This document shows, in pieces, positions 23,814 through 35,182 of a stretch of 64,000 nucleotides of DNA (positions are counted from its first letter, which is position 1; each line of letters begins with the position of its first letter). The notes under the pieces were generated by a model that saw only the letters and a program-made list of their open reading frames with translations, made no database searches and was not told the origin of the DNA. The stretch comes from Rhyzopertha dominica (Eukaryota > Arthropoda > Insecta > Coleoptera > Bostrichidae). A program made the position numbers and the translations under genes. The stretch covers positions 9,424,001 through 9,488,000 of the forward strand of contig QCXZ01000001.1 in assembly GCA_025024175.1 (NCBI GenBank). The letters run 5' to 3'.

Positions 23814-26380
23814 ACTAATGGATAGGCTCTTCATCCTGTTGAAAGAAAATTTGGTTTTCTTGGAGATTTAAGTCTTTTCTGGGCGTTTGGTCCACTATCA
23901 CTGGCAAAACGTTTTGTTGAGTTTATTAATATAATTTAACATTATTATAGTTGGTTTAAATGTGTTTATGCTGGTATCGTTACCGTTTAGTTAGGTAAAA
24001 TATCGACGTTGTGTTTATTAAAAAAATCGACGTTGAAATATACGTATATAATAAAATATATTTGCAAAAAACATTTTTCAATAATATAAAATAAAACCAA
24101 AATACTTTTGTGATATGTTACATTTTTAATTTGACAAAAATGCTTCTACATCACTACACGTTCGTGTCGTTAACATTTCCTGTTTTATAGGTAGTCCAAA
24201 CACTTTTACAATCATGTTCCAACAAAAGCAGATGAAAGGATTTAGAAGTAATAATAAGTAGTAATAAGAAGTAATACAGTAGTTTATGGAAAGAAACCGT
24301 TTGTTGCTTACAAAGGACCGGCATATTTCAGGCAACCCTCTTTTCTTTGCCTCTATGAATAGTGCTACTCCTGCAAAATTATGGCATTTAAAGATAAAGC
24401 ATTACCGAAATTCAGTTTTTGAATGACGTCACTTTCGTTTGTTGTATTTCTCTTTGTTTCATTCCATTATCTGCACGAAAAAGATTTTTTTTAACTTGCA
24501 TGTACTTTAACAATGAGAGTATTTACCATAGTCATGCTTATTTCAGCGAGTTTAAGTTAGTCAGTTTCGTCAAAGCTTAACAACGGCCAAAACTATTTTT
24601 AAACTGCAAGTAAGCCATAGGTAATAAGCAAACTACTTAAGGAAGTGAGACGTCATAGTCAAGCTTTGACAGAATTACAGATTTAATTGTAACGTCAGTT
24701 CCTCATTTTTGGTTAATACATAACATAATAAGCTTCAGCTTATTAGGAATGCTGAAAGCATCCATAGTCTAATATATGAAAATGTATAGCAATTGAGTAT
24801 TAATTCTAACTAGGACAAAGCACTACGCCTTTTTAGACAAGCCAAATAATCTATTTAATAAGCCTACTAAGTAATTAATATTTAATGTCTCGGATATTAC
24901 AGTATTTAACCTTTCAAATGTAAGGTAAAATTTACTGGTTGTTATACAAATCTGTGAATTTTTGCCACTGATGTAAATGGTTACATTAAAAACGTTAATG
25001 AACCGATAACAAACGAACACGCTGAATGCCCTAAAAAGGAGTGAGCGTATCAGAATATTTTTCTAACTAAATACATAATTTATTAATGGTAAAAATCATT
25101 TTAGAACAGTAAAGAGAAAGTACAGAGGGGGAAATTCATTTACGATCTCTTTTCATTCGACACCATATAAATATTCTCAAAAAACCTCACAAGTTAGTTC
25201 ACCATTAAAAACGTCTTTGGCGTCGCTTGAATCATCGTATCTCTGGTAATATTCGAGATAAAAAAATTTTTTCATGTTTGAAGTACATCAAAGAGCGCGT
25301 CTGGTGATAGAAACGCTTATATACCTAATTATTTGTTCAACCTTGCTAAAGATTTTAATTGCTTTAATTCAAATAACATGTAGCGAAACAGTTGCTGTTT
25401 TTGGAAGTAAGACGACTTATATAAGGTAAACCTACAATAATTTATAGAATCAGGCGAAAGCTGTGCAAAAGACGATACTTAATTTGACACATTTAGCGGA
25501 AATGCAGATAATATTTCTTCTGTTTATAACTTGAACGTGAGTGTTCCGGACTGACAGTTGTGAAGTTTACAATGCGACTCAAACTATTTTGTGATTGGAT
25601 TAAAAAAAGGATGACTCAAATTAAAAAGACACAATTGCATAAAATACTAAAGCAGCTTCGACCCTCTTGTTATTTAAATATTTTAAAGAAAGTGGCTTCA
25701 AGTTAAAATTGACCTTTGACTTTTTCGAAAGCGGCGATTGAGTCAATCGTTATAAAATTACAGGAAATATGGTCAAATAATGGTAAGAGAATACTGCAAA
25801 GTCATAGAACATTCAAGTCTTCAGTCATCAGACTAAAAGGCATTGTCAGTCCTGAATCAAAACCGCAAACCTGAAGAAATACACATGTACCTGTTGCTCC
25901 TTTCCTTTCAGAAACGCACGCTGCGCTAGGCGAGTGTTTGCACGTATACCTATCTCGCTAAAATTGCTCGGCGGACGCAAAAAAGGGCCTCGATGCATGA
26001 AATAGAGGCAGCACAGAAGCATTAATTTTTGCGAGAGCTTTGTACTTTGTGTTAACGCCGAACACCCCGGCGAATGGAATGACTCCTGCACAATGGCCTT
26101 TGTGAGCACCGGGGGCCAGCCCGCCACCGTTCGCAGAGTAGTTTTCGAACAACATAAATAACGAATCCCATTCGCGAAATGAACAAAAGTGCATTTTGCT
26201 TTTATTGCGTTTTAATATCGCTCGCTGCCAAATGGACCGGTGCCGGGATGATTGTTTTGCAGTGGGGCGAATTTTAGAGTGGCGGAAAAACATTTGGTTG
26301 CGCCACCCGTCATGGGCGACAGTAACATGATAGTTATGCCTTTTTAATTATCCGAATAATTTTCTTTGGCAAGAAAAGTT
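23814..26380. other. Region without recognisable gene
   Basis: Anonymous, mostly AT-rich. 25850-26330 is GC-richer and gives minus-strand frames of 93 and 111 codons (25846-26127 and 25958-26293) that overlap in different frames and show no motif, so at most one could be real, and neither is supported. Confidence 0.45.
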
Positions 26381-26383
26381 ATA

Positions 26384-26400
26384 CAGGGTGTCCAGAAAAG
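26384..26400 (+). mobile_element. Isolated CAGGGTGTCC terminus
   Basis: After ATA the sequence CAGGGTGTCCAGAAAAG matches the outer 10 bases of the TIR elements at 22.2 and 22.8 kb. The following sequence differs, so it is another family with the same terminal bases, or a chance match. I found no partner end in the right distance. Confidence 0.4.
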
Positions 26401-26959
26401 AATGGGTCACAGACCAGAGGCAGATTCCGTGCGTAAAATTAGACCGAGTTAGGTGCATTTACCTTAGTGCTAACTTGCTTTCTTGAGAACCGAGACCGCA
26501 CGGAAACCTAAATAGTTTTTAAACCAAACTGCAAACCGAAATTATGATTGAGGCTTCAAACCTGAACCTAACTGGAAAGCAATTCACATTAGAAATTTTG
26601 AACCCAAACCGAACCAAAACCAATAATTGCTCGGTTCAGATTGTGGGGCTTCAGGTAGGAGCTTTTGAAAGCTTTAAATAAAAATCGTTTGGCGTTGTTC
26701 ACAACCTTGGAAAGGGCCCTGCTTGATTTACACACCTGAACCTAAACGAATTTCGGGAACATACGTTGTCTTAAGCAATGCTTTAAAAACGGATGTCCAA
26801 AAACGCGTACCGGCATCGTCAGATATCTGTGCGGGTGAAGCATTCGGATAGACAAGAATAGCATCGGAAAACGTTTCTGGTACAGGGGCAGCTTAACCCT
26901 AACTATCATTACCATTCAACACATAATGAGGTGTTCACACTTTAAGACCGCATGTATTA

Positions 26960-27358
26960 AACATTATACTCTATACAAAGTCACCCACAAGGAATGATCA
27001 ATATCGGAACTGTCTGAATCAGACAAATCAAAGTCACTTTCACTGTCACTGTCGGCTTGCAAACTGATTATTATACTGTCACATATAGAGTGCAGTAAAG
27101 GTGCCTTAGCAGCAAGAAGATCTTCAGCTTTGGCATGTTGGCAGTATGATTCCCAATCTTGTGTACATTCTGTCTGCAAGAAAGTTCTTCATTGCAGATC
27201 AAACCATCTCCATAAGGTTCAAGTCGGGTTGTTTGGATGGAAGTCGGAGAATATCGTGGCCCTTCTCATTTAGCAACTTGTCGATGATGTATGTTTTGAA
27301 ACGGAGTTTATGGAGTTTAATCAACTGGTACAACTCGACCTTTAACATACTCGCTTAA
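26960..27358 (-). mobile_element. DDE transposase, C-terminal part
   Basis: The minus strand reads ASMLKVELYQLIKLHKLRFK, YIIDKLLNEKGHDILRLPSK, then QPDLNLMEMV and SAMKNFLADR (27358-27170). The block GH-x-x-LRLP-x-x-x-PDLN-x-x-E is the end of the DDE core of IS630/Tc1/mariner-superfamily transposases, with the last catalytic acid in the N-x-x-E motif. An in-frame stop replaces the tryptophan of the usual E-x-x-W. The tail turns acidic with repeated S-D-S (26964-27060). The N-terminal half is at 28500-29285, separated by an insertion. Confidence 0.82.
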
Positions 27359-27406
27359 AATGAAATATTTCTCATATGCAACCATTACAGCATTTCTTTC
27401 CTACTT

Positions 27407-28498
27407 CACTGAAAAAAGTTACTTGTAAAAAATTGCTACGTGATTGTAGTGCACAGCTTTGTGTTACTCATTACTAATATTGTAGAAAATCTTACATAAA
27501 CGTCTTGAAATAGGTCTCTGGTTTTTGTAGTATAATCATTGTAGCAGAATGTTCTACACATTAAGTAAAATATAACAAAATAATATTAAAGTATTTTATA
27601 ATTCGCGTTGATAATGATTATAAAGTATTGGGTTATTAGGTTAGCATACTAATTAAATTAGAAATAGTAACTCGCTACGGTCGGGACTCGAACCAGAACC
27701 GAACGAATCTCTGGTGTTTACATTATACCATGCATCTTAGAGCTATTCTAATTAAAGCCCATATATATAGACTCAGAGACCCGTTCTGGAGCGAGTTACT
27801 TTTTCAAATTTGATTAACCTGCTTAAATCAATACTTTAAAAAATAATATCATTGTAAAAAAATATAACAAAAATCATTTAGTAATTATTTATAAGTTTTT
27901 TTTGTAGATTACTCACTGAAGCATATTTTTTACACGCTTAGAACATTCTCAGGCATTATTAGTTAAATTACAAAAAAAACAAACATTACACTAATTATAG
28001 ATGATATCATTATTAAAAACGAATAAAATGCATCAACACATATTGCATGCTACAAATCGCATTATTATATACAACATTTGTTACTCTACAAACAATGATA
28101 AATGCAAACAACATCCATAGGTAATATCAATAATTTAAAGTATATAAATATATATAAATAATTTAAATTTAGCATACTGGAATATTAAATTTGACTATTA
28201 TAATATGTTACAATAAACAAAACACTAATAAAGTACACTACATCTTGTAGAAAAAATTGTGATACCCTGCCTAGTAAATCCTACAAAATTTGTATTGAAC
28301 TGTACTGCATTCTCTAAGAACATACACTATAAAATGGTAAGTACTGATTTCTACATTTTTAGTAAATACTTCTACACTAGTTAATCTACAAAAATATAGT
28401 ATAATTTTCTACAGTTTTTATCTAGTCGTATTTGCACTATATTTTGTGGTAAAGATTATTACAATTGCAGTTAAATTTACTATAATTTTTTTTCAGTG
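27407..28498. mobile_element. 1092-bp AT-rich insertion with CACTGAAAAAA ends
   Basis: The segment starts CACTGAAAAAAGTTA and ends with the inverse, TTTTTTTTCAGTG. It sits exactly where the transposase reading breaks: EVEKHPNLCAT on one side and MLxWLHMRNISF on the other. No transposase is inside, so it is a non-autonomous element. The flanks share only an AA on each side, so the target duplication is uncertain and I cannot name the superfamily. A similar end (CACTGAAAAAAATTATA) occurs alone at 53522. Confidence 0.65.
27666..27800 (-). repeat. tRNA-like 135-bp segment with inverted ends
   Basis: The segment is bounded by AGTAACTCGCT and its exact inverse AGCGAGTTACT. On the minus strand it holds GGTTCGAGTCC (complement of 27684-27694), a perfect RNA polymerase III B box, preceded at roughly tRNA spacing by an A-box-like TAGCTCTAAGATG and GGTATAAT. 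The whole does not fold as a normal tRNA that I can draw with confidence. It could be a tRNA pseudogene or the head of a SINE. Confidence 0.45.
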
Positions 28499-28499
28499 T

Positions 28500-29285
28500 T
28501 GCGCACAAATTAGGGTGCTTTTCCACTTCCACATTATGGTAAAATATCCATCACCAGCATACTTCTTTGTGGCAAATTTGGTAATCACGTTTGCTTCACC
28601 CATTTTTTGAAGTTTTGTAAGTTCATTTCACTATTTTTACTTTGCGACTTGAACCACAGGTAAGCGTTTGGTATTAGACACAGTTTGGTGCAAAAAATCG
28701 TTTATATCATAGCTGCACGATTTCAAATTAGTATGGGATGGATGTATATATGTCTCGTCCATGTATATTATTGATCTATTTGTCTAACGATATTATTTTA
28801 TCCTACTGCGATAATTAAGAGGCATCTGTTGAATATATGGTTTTTCCATAAGCAGCTTGTGATTAGTTTGTGTCATCACCCATCAAAATCCCACTTTCTT
28901 CATTACTCGTCTAATACTAGTTTCAGAACCCGTATAGTTCTTTTCGTTCTTGAATTTTTTGTGAATTCTCTTTACTGTGGGTGTCTAAGATAGATTAGAA
29001 ATGAGCATGTTTTAGCGAAACAAATATAATAGTTATGGGCATTTTTTCATAAAACAAAGGAGTCATGACTGTAACCAAACCATGCCTTTTTCCACAGTGT
29101 ACGAATTGTTGAAGTTGCGACGAAAGAGTCCCATATCAAAATCGTCTAAGCCCAATTTGGTTGCAGCCTTTCTTCATTTTTCGTCTGGCGTTAAAAAACT
29201 TTCTTGTTCACCATCTTCAACTGCTTTCATTTCCTTATAGCGACATTCTGGATACTCCTCAGACTGACAACTAAGTTCCATGATA
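28500..29285 (-). mobile_element. DDE transposase, N-terminal and first-D part
   Basis: Read from 29285 downward: MELSCQSEEYPECRYKEMKA, LGLDDFDMGLFRRNFNN, SIRRVMKKVGF with W-x-x-TQTNHKLLMEKPYIQQ, then IIYMDETYIHPSHTN (about 28775-28730, the first catalytic aspartate) and EMNLQNFKKWVKQ, LPNLPQRSMLVMD (second aspartate, about 28540). This is the usual order of an IS630/Tc1/mariner-type transposase that is common in arthropods. Stops and frameshifts occur throughout. Together with 26960-27358 it gives a nearly full-length dead transposase. Confidence 0.8.
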
Positions 29286-29289
29286 AAAT

Positions 29290-31419
29290 TGAAACGCACA
29301 TTGAACGTAGGTAGGTATATACTGAACGCATACTTCCAACAGAATCGTTATTGTGATGTATTTTCAGGTAGAGTTAGGGTAGTACGCAAAGAATAACCTC
29401 CACTTTAGGGCAGCATCTTTATTCTTGTTCTGCAGTACCGTATACAGCTAACTCGACCGTGATGCATGACACAAATATCTCACAGTGAATACGGAAACAC
29501 TCCCCTTACAAATATGTCGTACATGCATAGTTGACGTATTATCTTCACTTTCGGTATAACTACCGAACTAACATATCGAATATATAAAAATTCTACAGTT
29601 ATATTTTTTCAAAATATCTTTAACCGTTACTCGAAATTTAGGAGAGATTTGTACCCCTATTTTCTGAGAAAACTAATTAACTCGTTGTATGTGCTTGCTT
29701 AAGCTTAGGACAACTGCCACGATAAAAGTAAGGGAAAACTACCCGAATAAAACTCTTGCGTATTAAGTATCTGTTTGCTCCAAAAAATGAGCTCCGATAA
29801 GCGGTTTGCTCCCTGCGCTATTGCGCAACTGTTGTTTTGCCGGTTTCACCCGCACAGATATGTGACGATACCAGTAATCTGTTTTTTTCGCAGTCTATCG
29901 AATTATGGTAAATTATTAACACATATCCTTTATTGCACTCTAACTTATTATTTGCATTAAGGGCATTATCTTGACTAAAGTTTAATTTATTTAAACCAAC
30001 GTCTGAGCGCCTATTGGTAGAATGATTAAAAACGGTTGAAAATTTTAAAACGTTTGTGTAATATTTTATTCTTGTTTCAATTAATTTACGAAGCTCAGAA
30101 GAAAACCATGAAGAAAAATAAGAAACGTAAAGTTCTACAACAATTGAACCCCATCATTAATCTTCCACGGTAATTTCGTCACATGCTGAGGTGAGATCAT
30201 CACATTTCAAAGTCATACGCCAAGAAGGAAAATTAGAGCTAATTTAAAAACAATACTTAATCGAATATGAGCAAATAACATGGCAGAGGCACGATACACG
30301 GGTCCATTTCAGGGGGACCATATTTTAGCATTTCTCAACGAAAAACACTACTAAAAGTCAATCGCCCAAAATCATTAGCAGTAAAATCCCAGTTTCTTTG
30401 ATTCCACTGGTTAGGGATAACCAATTTACCGACCCAATATAATTGCATATACTTTCAATATACTTACCCAATCCAAGACTAACCAATAATTAGAACCAAT
30501 AATTCGTAAGCATTGGAAAAAGCATTAAAGCAAAAAAAACTTGCCCGGTGCCAGTTTTTGCGTTTTCCGTTTAGTTCAGTCGCAGTGATCCATGTACAAA
30601 CGCTTGACCTTGTCGCTTAATTAGTCGTGCACCGCGGTCCCAGAGGAAACAAGTCTTTGGATTTTTAAAATGTGTGTGAATGTGTCAAATGACTTTGCGT
30701 GCCGTGCAAGTGTCGATATCCGACTAATTTAACTTTATAATTTAACTGTGGTAGTGCGTGCGTGCCTATAAATACACAGCGGATAAATCGAGACGTATCG
30801 ATGATCAGAAGGTAATTATTTGGTCATTATAACCGTGCGGTGTTAGCTTTAAGTTGGGCGCTGCGCTGTTACAATGTGGGTCAAGTAGATATGTAGCTGT
30901 CAATATTTCGACAGAACCATTAACAAATGGGAATATTGTTTACTTATTTATGCATGTTTGCTTCCACCTTGTTGTATACCAACGATTTCTAATCGCATTT
31001 TTTTCGCAAATTCAAAGGTATTAACACCTCATACAAAATATCTGAAAGAAAAAATTAGAAGCATCTGATCATTACTAGGTAACTGTTACGAAATGTTCGT
31101 GTTTCTACTCATGTACACGAAAATGACAAAATTATATATTCGGATCTAAAGTCACGTGTTCACTCTATTACTACAGGGAATAAAATGTCACTTTGTCCCT
31201 CCGGGATTAAATATCCACACAAATCCTCAAGCATTTTAATTCAAACCAATATGTTTAAAACATAGGTATTTCATTGCAAGATATTAACTAGAATAATTGA
31301 CACTAAAATTTAAATTAAAATGACTAACTGTTCCTCATATTAAGTAGTCGTTCATGAATTAACGCAACAGATGAAGGTGCTTGGTGCTTTTCTTACCGAA
31401 CTGATGTTTTTTTGTATGT
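29290..31419. other. Region without recognisable gene; possible promoter near 30.6 kb
   Basis: No element is recognised. At 30560-30811 a GC-richer stretch contains an insect initiator-like TTCAGTCGCAGT (30577-30588) and ends with an acceptable splice donor (AAG then GTAATT at 30809-30817). It could be the 5' untranslated exon of a gene whose body lies outside the recognisable part, but there is no support beyond these two signals. Confidence 0.3.
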
Positions 31420-31650
31420 TCAGAAGATGTAGACGTGGTTAGACCAAATATTTTTCTCTGGTATGCTCTCTTCATTTTTACTAGACGATTTAGCATACAC
31501 CTCGACCACGCTAGAAAGTCTACATCCACTATGTCTCTTCAGCACGTCAATTTTTGCTTCCCGATCATCTAGTACAGACGCAGAAAAGATAGCTGCTATT
31601 TGCTGTGGAAATGTACCAAACATATTTTTCCCATTGGCCGCATAGTACAT
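31420..31650 (-). CDS. Unidentified small reading frame, 76 codons
   Basis: The frame (MYYAANGKNMFGTFPQQIAA to the stop at 31420) has a varied, protein-like composition (rich in K, E and S, with two cysteines or fewer). It starts right after the stop of the frame at 31650-31910, on the same strand but in another phase. An upstream stop in its own phase lies immediately before the ATG, so it cannot simply be joined. I do not recognise it. The complementary strand is also open across most of it (31463-31645), which lowers confidence. Confidence 0.25.
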   Translation of the reverse strand: MYYAANGKNMFGTFPQQIAAIFSASVLDDREAKIDVLKRHSGCRLSSVVEVYAKSSSKNEESIPEKNIWSNHVYIF

Positions 31651-31910
31651 TATTTGTTAATGCACAGAACAAAAAATTTTGATGCCACATACTTTCGCAG
31701 CATCTCGACAAAGTTGATGGCATTGTTTTCTGAACTTGTGATCAGAAAATTCCTATGAATTTTATTTTTGGTACTTTCAACCTCAACTGGAAATGAATTG
31801 CCTAAATCTGTCTCGTCATTTTTGAAATTCACCAGTTCTTTTCCACTCCCGCAACGCCCATAATAAGCGCAAACCAAAAAACCTATGAATGCCAATACAC
31901 TTTTAAACAC
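31650..31910 (-). CDS. Candidate small secreted protein, 86 codons
   Basis: The frame starts MFKSVLAFIGFLVCAYYGRC: a basic residue, a hydrophobic core of about 14 residues and a small-residue region, which looks like a signal peptide. The rest (KELVNFKNDETDLGNSF and onward, about 60 residues) is polar, with only two cysteines near the ends. No family comes to mind. The stop overlaps the start of the next frame (31420-31650) by one codon region. It may be a real small gene, one exon of a longer gene, or chance; I see no splice sites that decide this. Confidence 0.3.
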   Translation of the reverse strand: MFKSVLAFIGFLVCAYYGRCGSGKELVNFKNDETDLGNSFPVEVESTKNKIHRNFLITSSENNAINFVEMLRKYVASKFFVLCINK

Positions 31911-31919
31911 TTACATACT

Positions 31920-33885
31920 TTAACCATTAAATATTTATCATCCGTAGCCTCCCCTAAAAAGCTGATCCATCTGCCTAGATGTAAGGATTTGGTATTTATT
32001 TTTGCTTAAATCCATCGCGTATTTTATTACCATCAAGTTTCACACTTTCAATCATGGCGCTAATTATGTTGTTCTGTCACGACACGGGCATTGACAATGT
32101 TAAATACAATAATAGTTAAGTGTGGTTTTTAATACCTAATTAAAACATAATGAAAGAACCTTAACCACAATGATTTAGAAAGCGTTAGACGTATGTCGGC
32201 AACTAAACTGCCATCTTCAGGAGAAAAAAAAATCTTCTTGAAATGTCTGGATGGATTAACCGAAAAATACCCTTATTACAATAACTACTACAGTAACTTT
32301 TTAAAGTACGCTGTGCTAGAAAGATAAACCCTAAGTACCATATTTAAGTATATCTGTTTCTATGTACTTTTTATATATTTTAGTCCCAGATGTTCGAAAA
32401 ATATCATACAAACCTTCCGACTGAAGTACCTGGTAGTCTTAATCCAGAAAGCAAGTAAAGTGATTTACCTGAGGGATTAGACTACTAATTCAGTCCCGTA
32501 GTATACAATGTAGTGTTTTTTTAGTGTAGTGTCCATAATATCTTTTACAATATTTCTTGTGAAACAAACCTCATCAAGTCTAAATGCACCATATTTTATT
32601 ATTAGGTAAAAATCTTTCTGCTAATAAGTCATCTTCATTACCAAACTAATACAAAAGTAAAGAATTATGACTTTGTCATATACAACAGTGAATGTAAACA
32701 AGCAATCTTGACTAATAATGAAAAGCAACTTTCAAACTAGCAGCATAAAAATTAAAAATTTAGAACGGCGCAACTGAAATTTCAAGAATTGTCCAATCTT
32801 GGTCATTTAAAATTTCCAAATAGTTTATTTTAATGACTTGTTACAAAAATGTAAACTCTTCAAATTGTCTAAAGTGTAAATATATTTAAAAGATAATTCG
32901 CTAACGAAAAATTTGAAATTGCAGTGTCTGAATTTTTATACTTATTATTAAATTGCTTTGGACTTTCTTTGCCTTTGACTGGATAGGATAAATAGAATAA
33001 CAGTCACTTCATGAAAACTATATACGTCTGAATTATCGAAGATTGAAATTTTATGAAGAATTATGAAGAAAACGAAAACAGACACTGTTTACAGCAGAAA
33101 GGACAATATTTTATAGTAAAATGAAAACAACTTAAAAACACAAACTGGATTTGACAAGTAAACCTATGGGGAAGCCATATTTTAACTTTTATAGTCACAA
33201 ACTAACAATTTTTTATTATATAAGTTGGGAAACTTTCATTATAGGCAATTTGGAGAACTGCACCCAATTCTTATTCGAAGGCACTTAAAGAAAGGGGAAT
33301 TCTAGAAAGTCTTTATAAAAAATAATTGAAAACTGTCATTTCTTGCGTATGAGTATGTGCAGATAAATAAGGGATAATATTGTCCGTACATGTTATATGA
33401 AAATTTCAAAGCAAAGATAAATTTTATCAGCAATAAAGTGCATTTATCCTATATTGTGGGGTATGTGTAAAACGTAAAGATTGTTTGCTTCCTCTAGTAG
33501 CTCGTCATCAAAAGGACAGTATGCCTTGAATCGTTTTAAAAGAAGATGTTCCTCAAATATTTGGTTCTTCGGGATTTTCAGGTGTTTATAGACATAATTT
33601 TATAAACAAGTACGGCCTTTTTCCTAGGTTCTTATGCTCGTCTGCCTCATAAACCAAATCCTTCCAGTTCCACATGACACTATGCCAGTAGTCGTTGTGA
33701 ACATACTAGATTCCATAATCAGAATGCCAGTACGATAACCGAAACGTACAAACGCGCAGCCTTGTTAAATTATGTAGTAAAATGTTTTACTGCCCCGCGG
33801 AAGATAAATGGAAATCCACTAATTTGATTCCGTCGAATAAATAAGCCATAAATCTGGCGATAATGGTATATATCCCAGATGCTAA
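31920..33885. other. AT-rich region without gene
   Basis: AT-rich, with no coding signal. It contains one hammerhead-like motif (32188-32220, listed apart) with a few hundred bases that may be the rest of a Penelope-like terminal repeat, but no protein remnant is seen next to it. Confidence 0.5.
32188..32220 (-). ncRNA. Hammerhead-like motif of a PLE terminal repeat
   Basis: On the minus strand: CTGAAGA, one base, stem II GGCA with loop GTTTAGT and TGCC, then GACA (expected GAAA) and TACGTC. The core is complete except for one base; the A-TACG-TC part would form the tiny stem III and the cleavage triplet GTC. The downstream sequence (TAACGCTTTC, ATTGTGGTTA) matches that following the motif at 43.2 kb, where it follows a PLE endonuclease, so this is the same family's terminal repeat. 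Confidence 0.6.
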
Positions 33886-34215
33886 ACCGACAAAATGCTG
33901 CTGCGCCTGCCTCCCGGTGATATACGCGGATGCTTCTCTCTGTTCCACAGCCAAATAAAGGATAATATGACGGCAAATCCGGCGAGTGAGATTATTGCCG
34001 AAAAATATACTTGGAGATCCGATTTGCATCTCGAAAGTTCCCGGTAATATATGGGGGAAAACCTGGAGGATGCGTTTCGTGTCAGGTATGAGAACGCGAA
34101 GATTCATGTTTTGTTGGAAGGTTCAAAGCAAAGGTTGCAGGAAATTTTGTCCAAATATGATGATACCTCTACGCACACAACTACTGTTGACCCAATGGGT
34201 GCGAAACGGAACTAA
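33886..34215 (+). pseudogene. Unidentified reading frame with one in-frame stop
   Basis: One plus-strand phase is open from 33886 to 34215 apart from a single TAA at 34045-34047. It includes MTANPASEIIAEKYTWRSDL (from 33967), and after the stop MGENLEDAFRVRYENAKIHV followed by LLEGSKQRLQEILSKYDD (34051-34170). Composition and the amphipathic helix-like second half look coding. A good splice acceptor (TTCTCTCTGTTCCACAG, ending 33950) lies upstream, and the GTAATAT at the stop could be a weak donor, in which case the stop would be intronic. I do not recognise the product. It could be a pseudogene, a terminal exon starting at ATG 34051 (54 codons), or a two-exon gene. Confidence 0.4.
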
Positions 34216-34636
34216 AAGCGCGCATTTTTGTGAAAATTGTGTGGGAATGTGACAATTTATAAACTAATTTCTCACACCGATGAAGGAAATGACAGTTTTC
34301 TGCAGTAGCAATTACTAGTTTCTGTAATATTGGGGGTTATCACAAGTGCAATTTACACCTTGAGCATCAACGCTGTAGTGCTATAACAGCTTAACTGTGT
34401 TTAAGCATATTTCCGCATTTTATTATTTTGTACAGTAAGACTTCCTAAACCGAAGCTTGTCAGCTGCTGGGCTAACAAAGTTTTCAGGTTCGTATTTTAA
34501 ATTTGCATTTGACGTCTTATAAACATATACTTTATCACGTCAATACAGTTCAAATCAAATTGGGAACCTTATACTTCAGATACACATTGATTTTTCTTCA
34601 AAGAAAGGTATTAACTAATAACCAATTATCACTTAC
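34216..34636. other. Region without recognisable gene
   Basis: AT-rich, nothing identifiable. Confidence 0.5.
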
Positions 34637-35060
34637 TTCTTTAGATCAATAGGGTGGCATATGAAACTGGCCGTCTTTTTCCGTTTATAGAGAGGAAAAA
34701 CAACAAAATCACATTTTACAGACATTGGAGAGTCATTTTCACCGATTAAGGCCGCCAAAGTGCTTTTGACAGTACGCTTGTGCTGCTCAATCGGGTCTTC
34801 TGGCTCTAATTATCGTATGCCCAAACAAGTTATTGTTTAGACATTTCTCTAGCTAAGGTTAATTACCAAGAAATTAAAGTAATAAAAAACAAAATAATAT
34901 TGACATTTGAAGCCTTTTGAGCAGTACCGATAACGAACACCATTAAGAAGCTGTATATTTCTGTTTATGTACACAATGCTATTTTCTACAGTAGTCTTTC
35001 AAAGTTCTTACGCGTAGATAATAGCGTAATCTACGTGGCGTATTCTACACGCCTATCACT
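34637..35060 (+). repeat. Dispersed repeat, possible MULE terminal region
   Basis: This segment is similar, in opposite orientation, to 62868-63290. Shared blocks include ACGCTTGT, TCGGGTCTT, GTTTAGACATTT, ACACCATTAA, ACACAATGCTATTTTCTAC, ACGCGTAGA and AATAGCGTAATCTAC. It lies about 120 bases ahead of a FLYWCH/Mutator-type remnant on the same strand, so it may be that element's terminal region; Mutator-type elements often have long inverted ends. The other copy has no transposase beside it. Confidence 0.65.
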
Positions 35061-35182
35061 GCCTGTAAGTATATTTTTACCCCTAAATCTGAATACGGGT
35101 TGGATATGTAAATATAAAAGAACTGTGCAAGGAAGTAAGTACCTCCTAGTACATTGGTTGTGTTCTTTACGTACTTGTCAAA

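Noticed and set aside
25846..26293. Two overlapping minus-strand frames of 93 and 111 codons
   Set aside because: They overlap in different phases in a GC-richer patch, which favours chance open frames; no motif or splice context.
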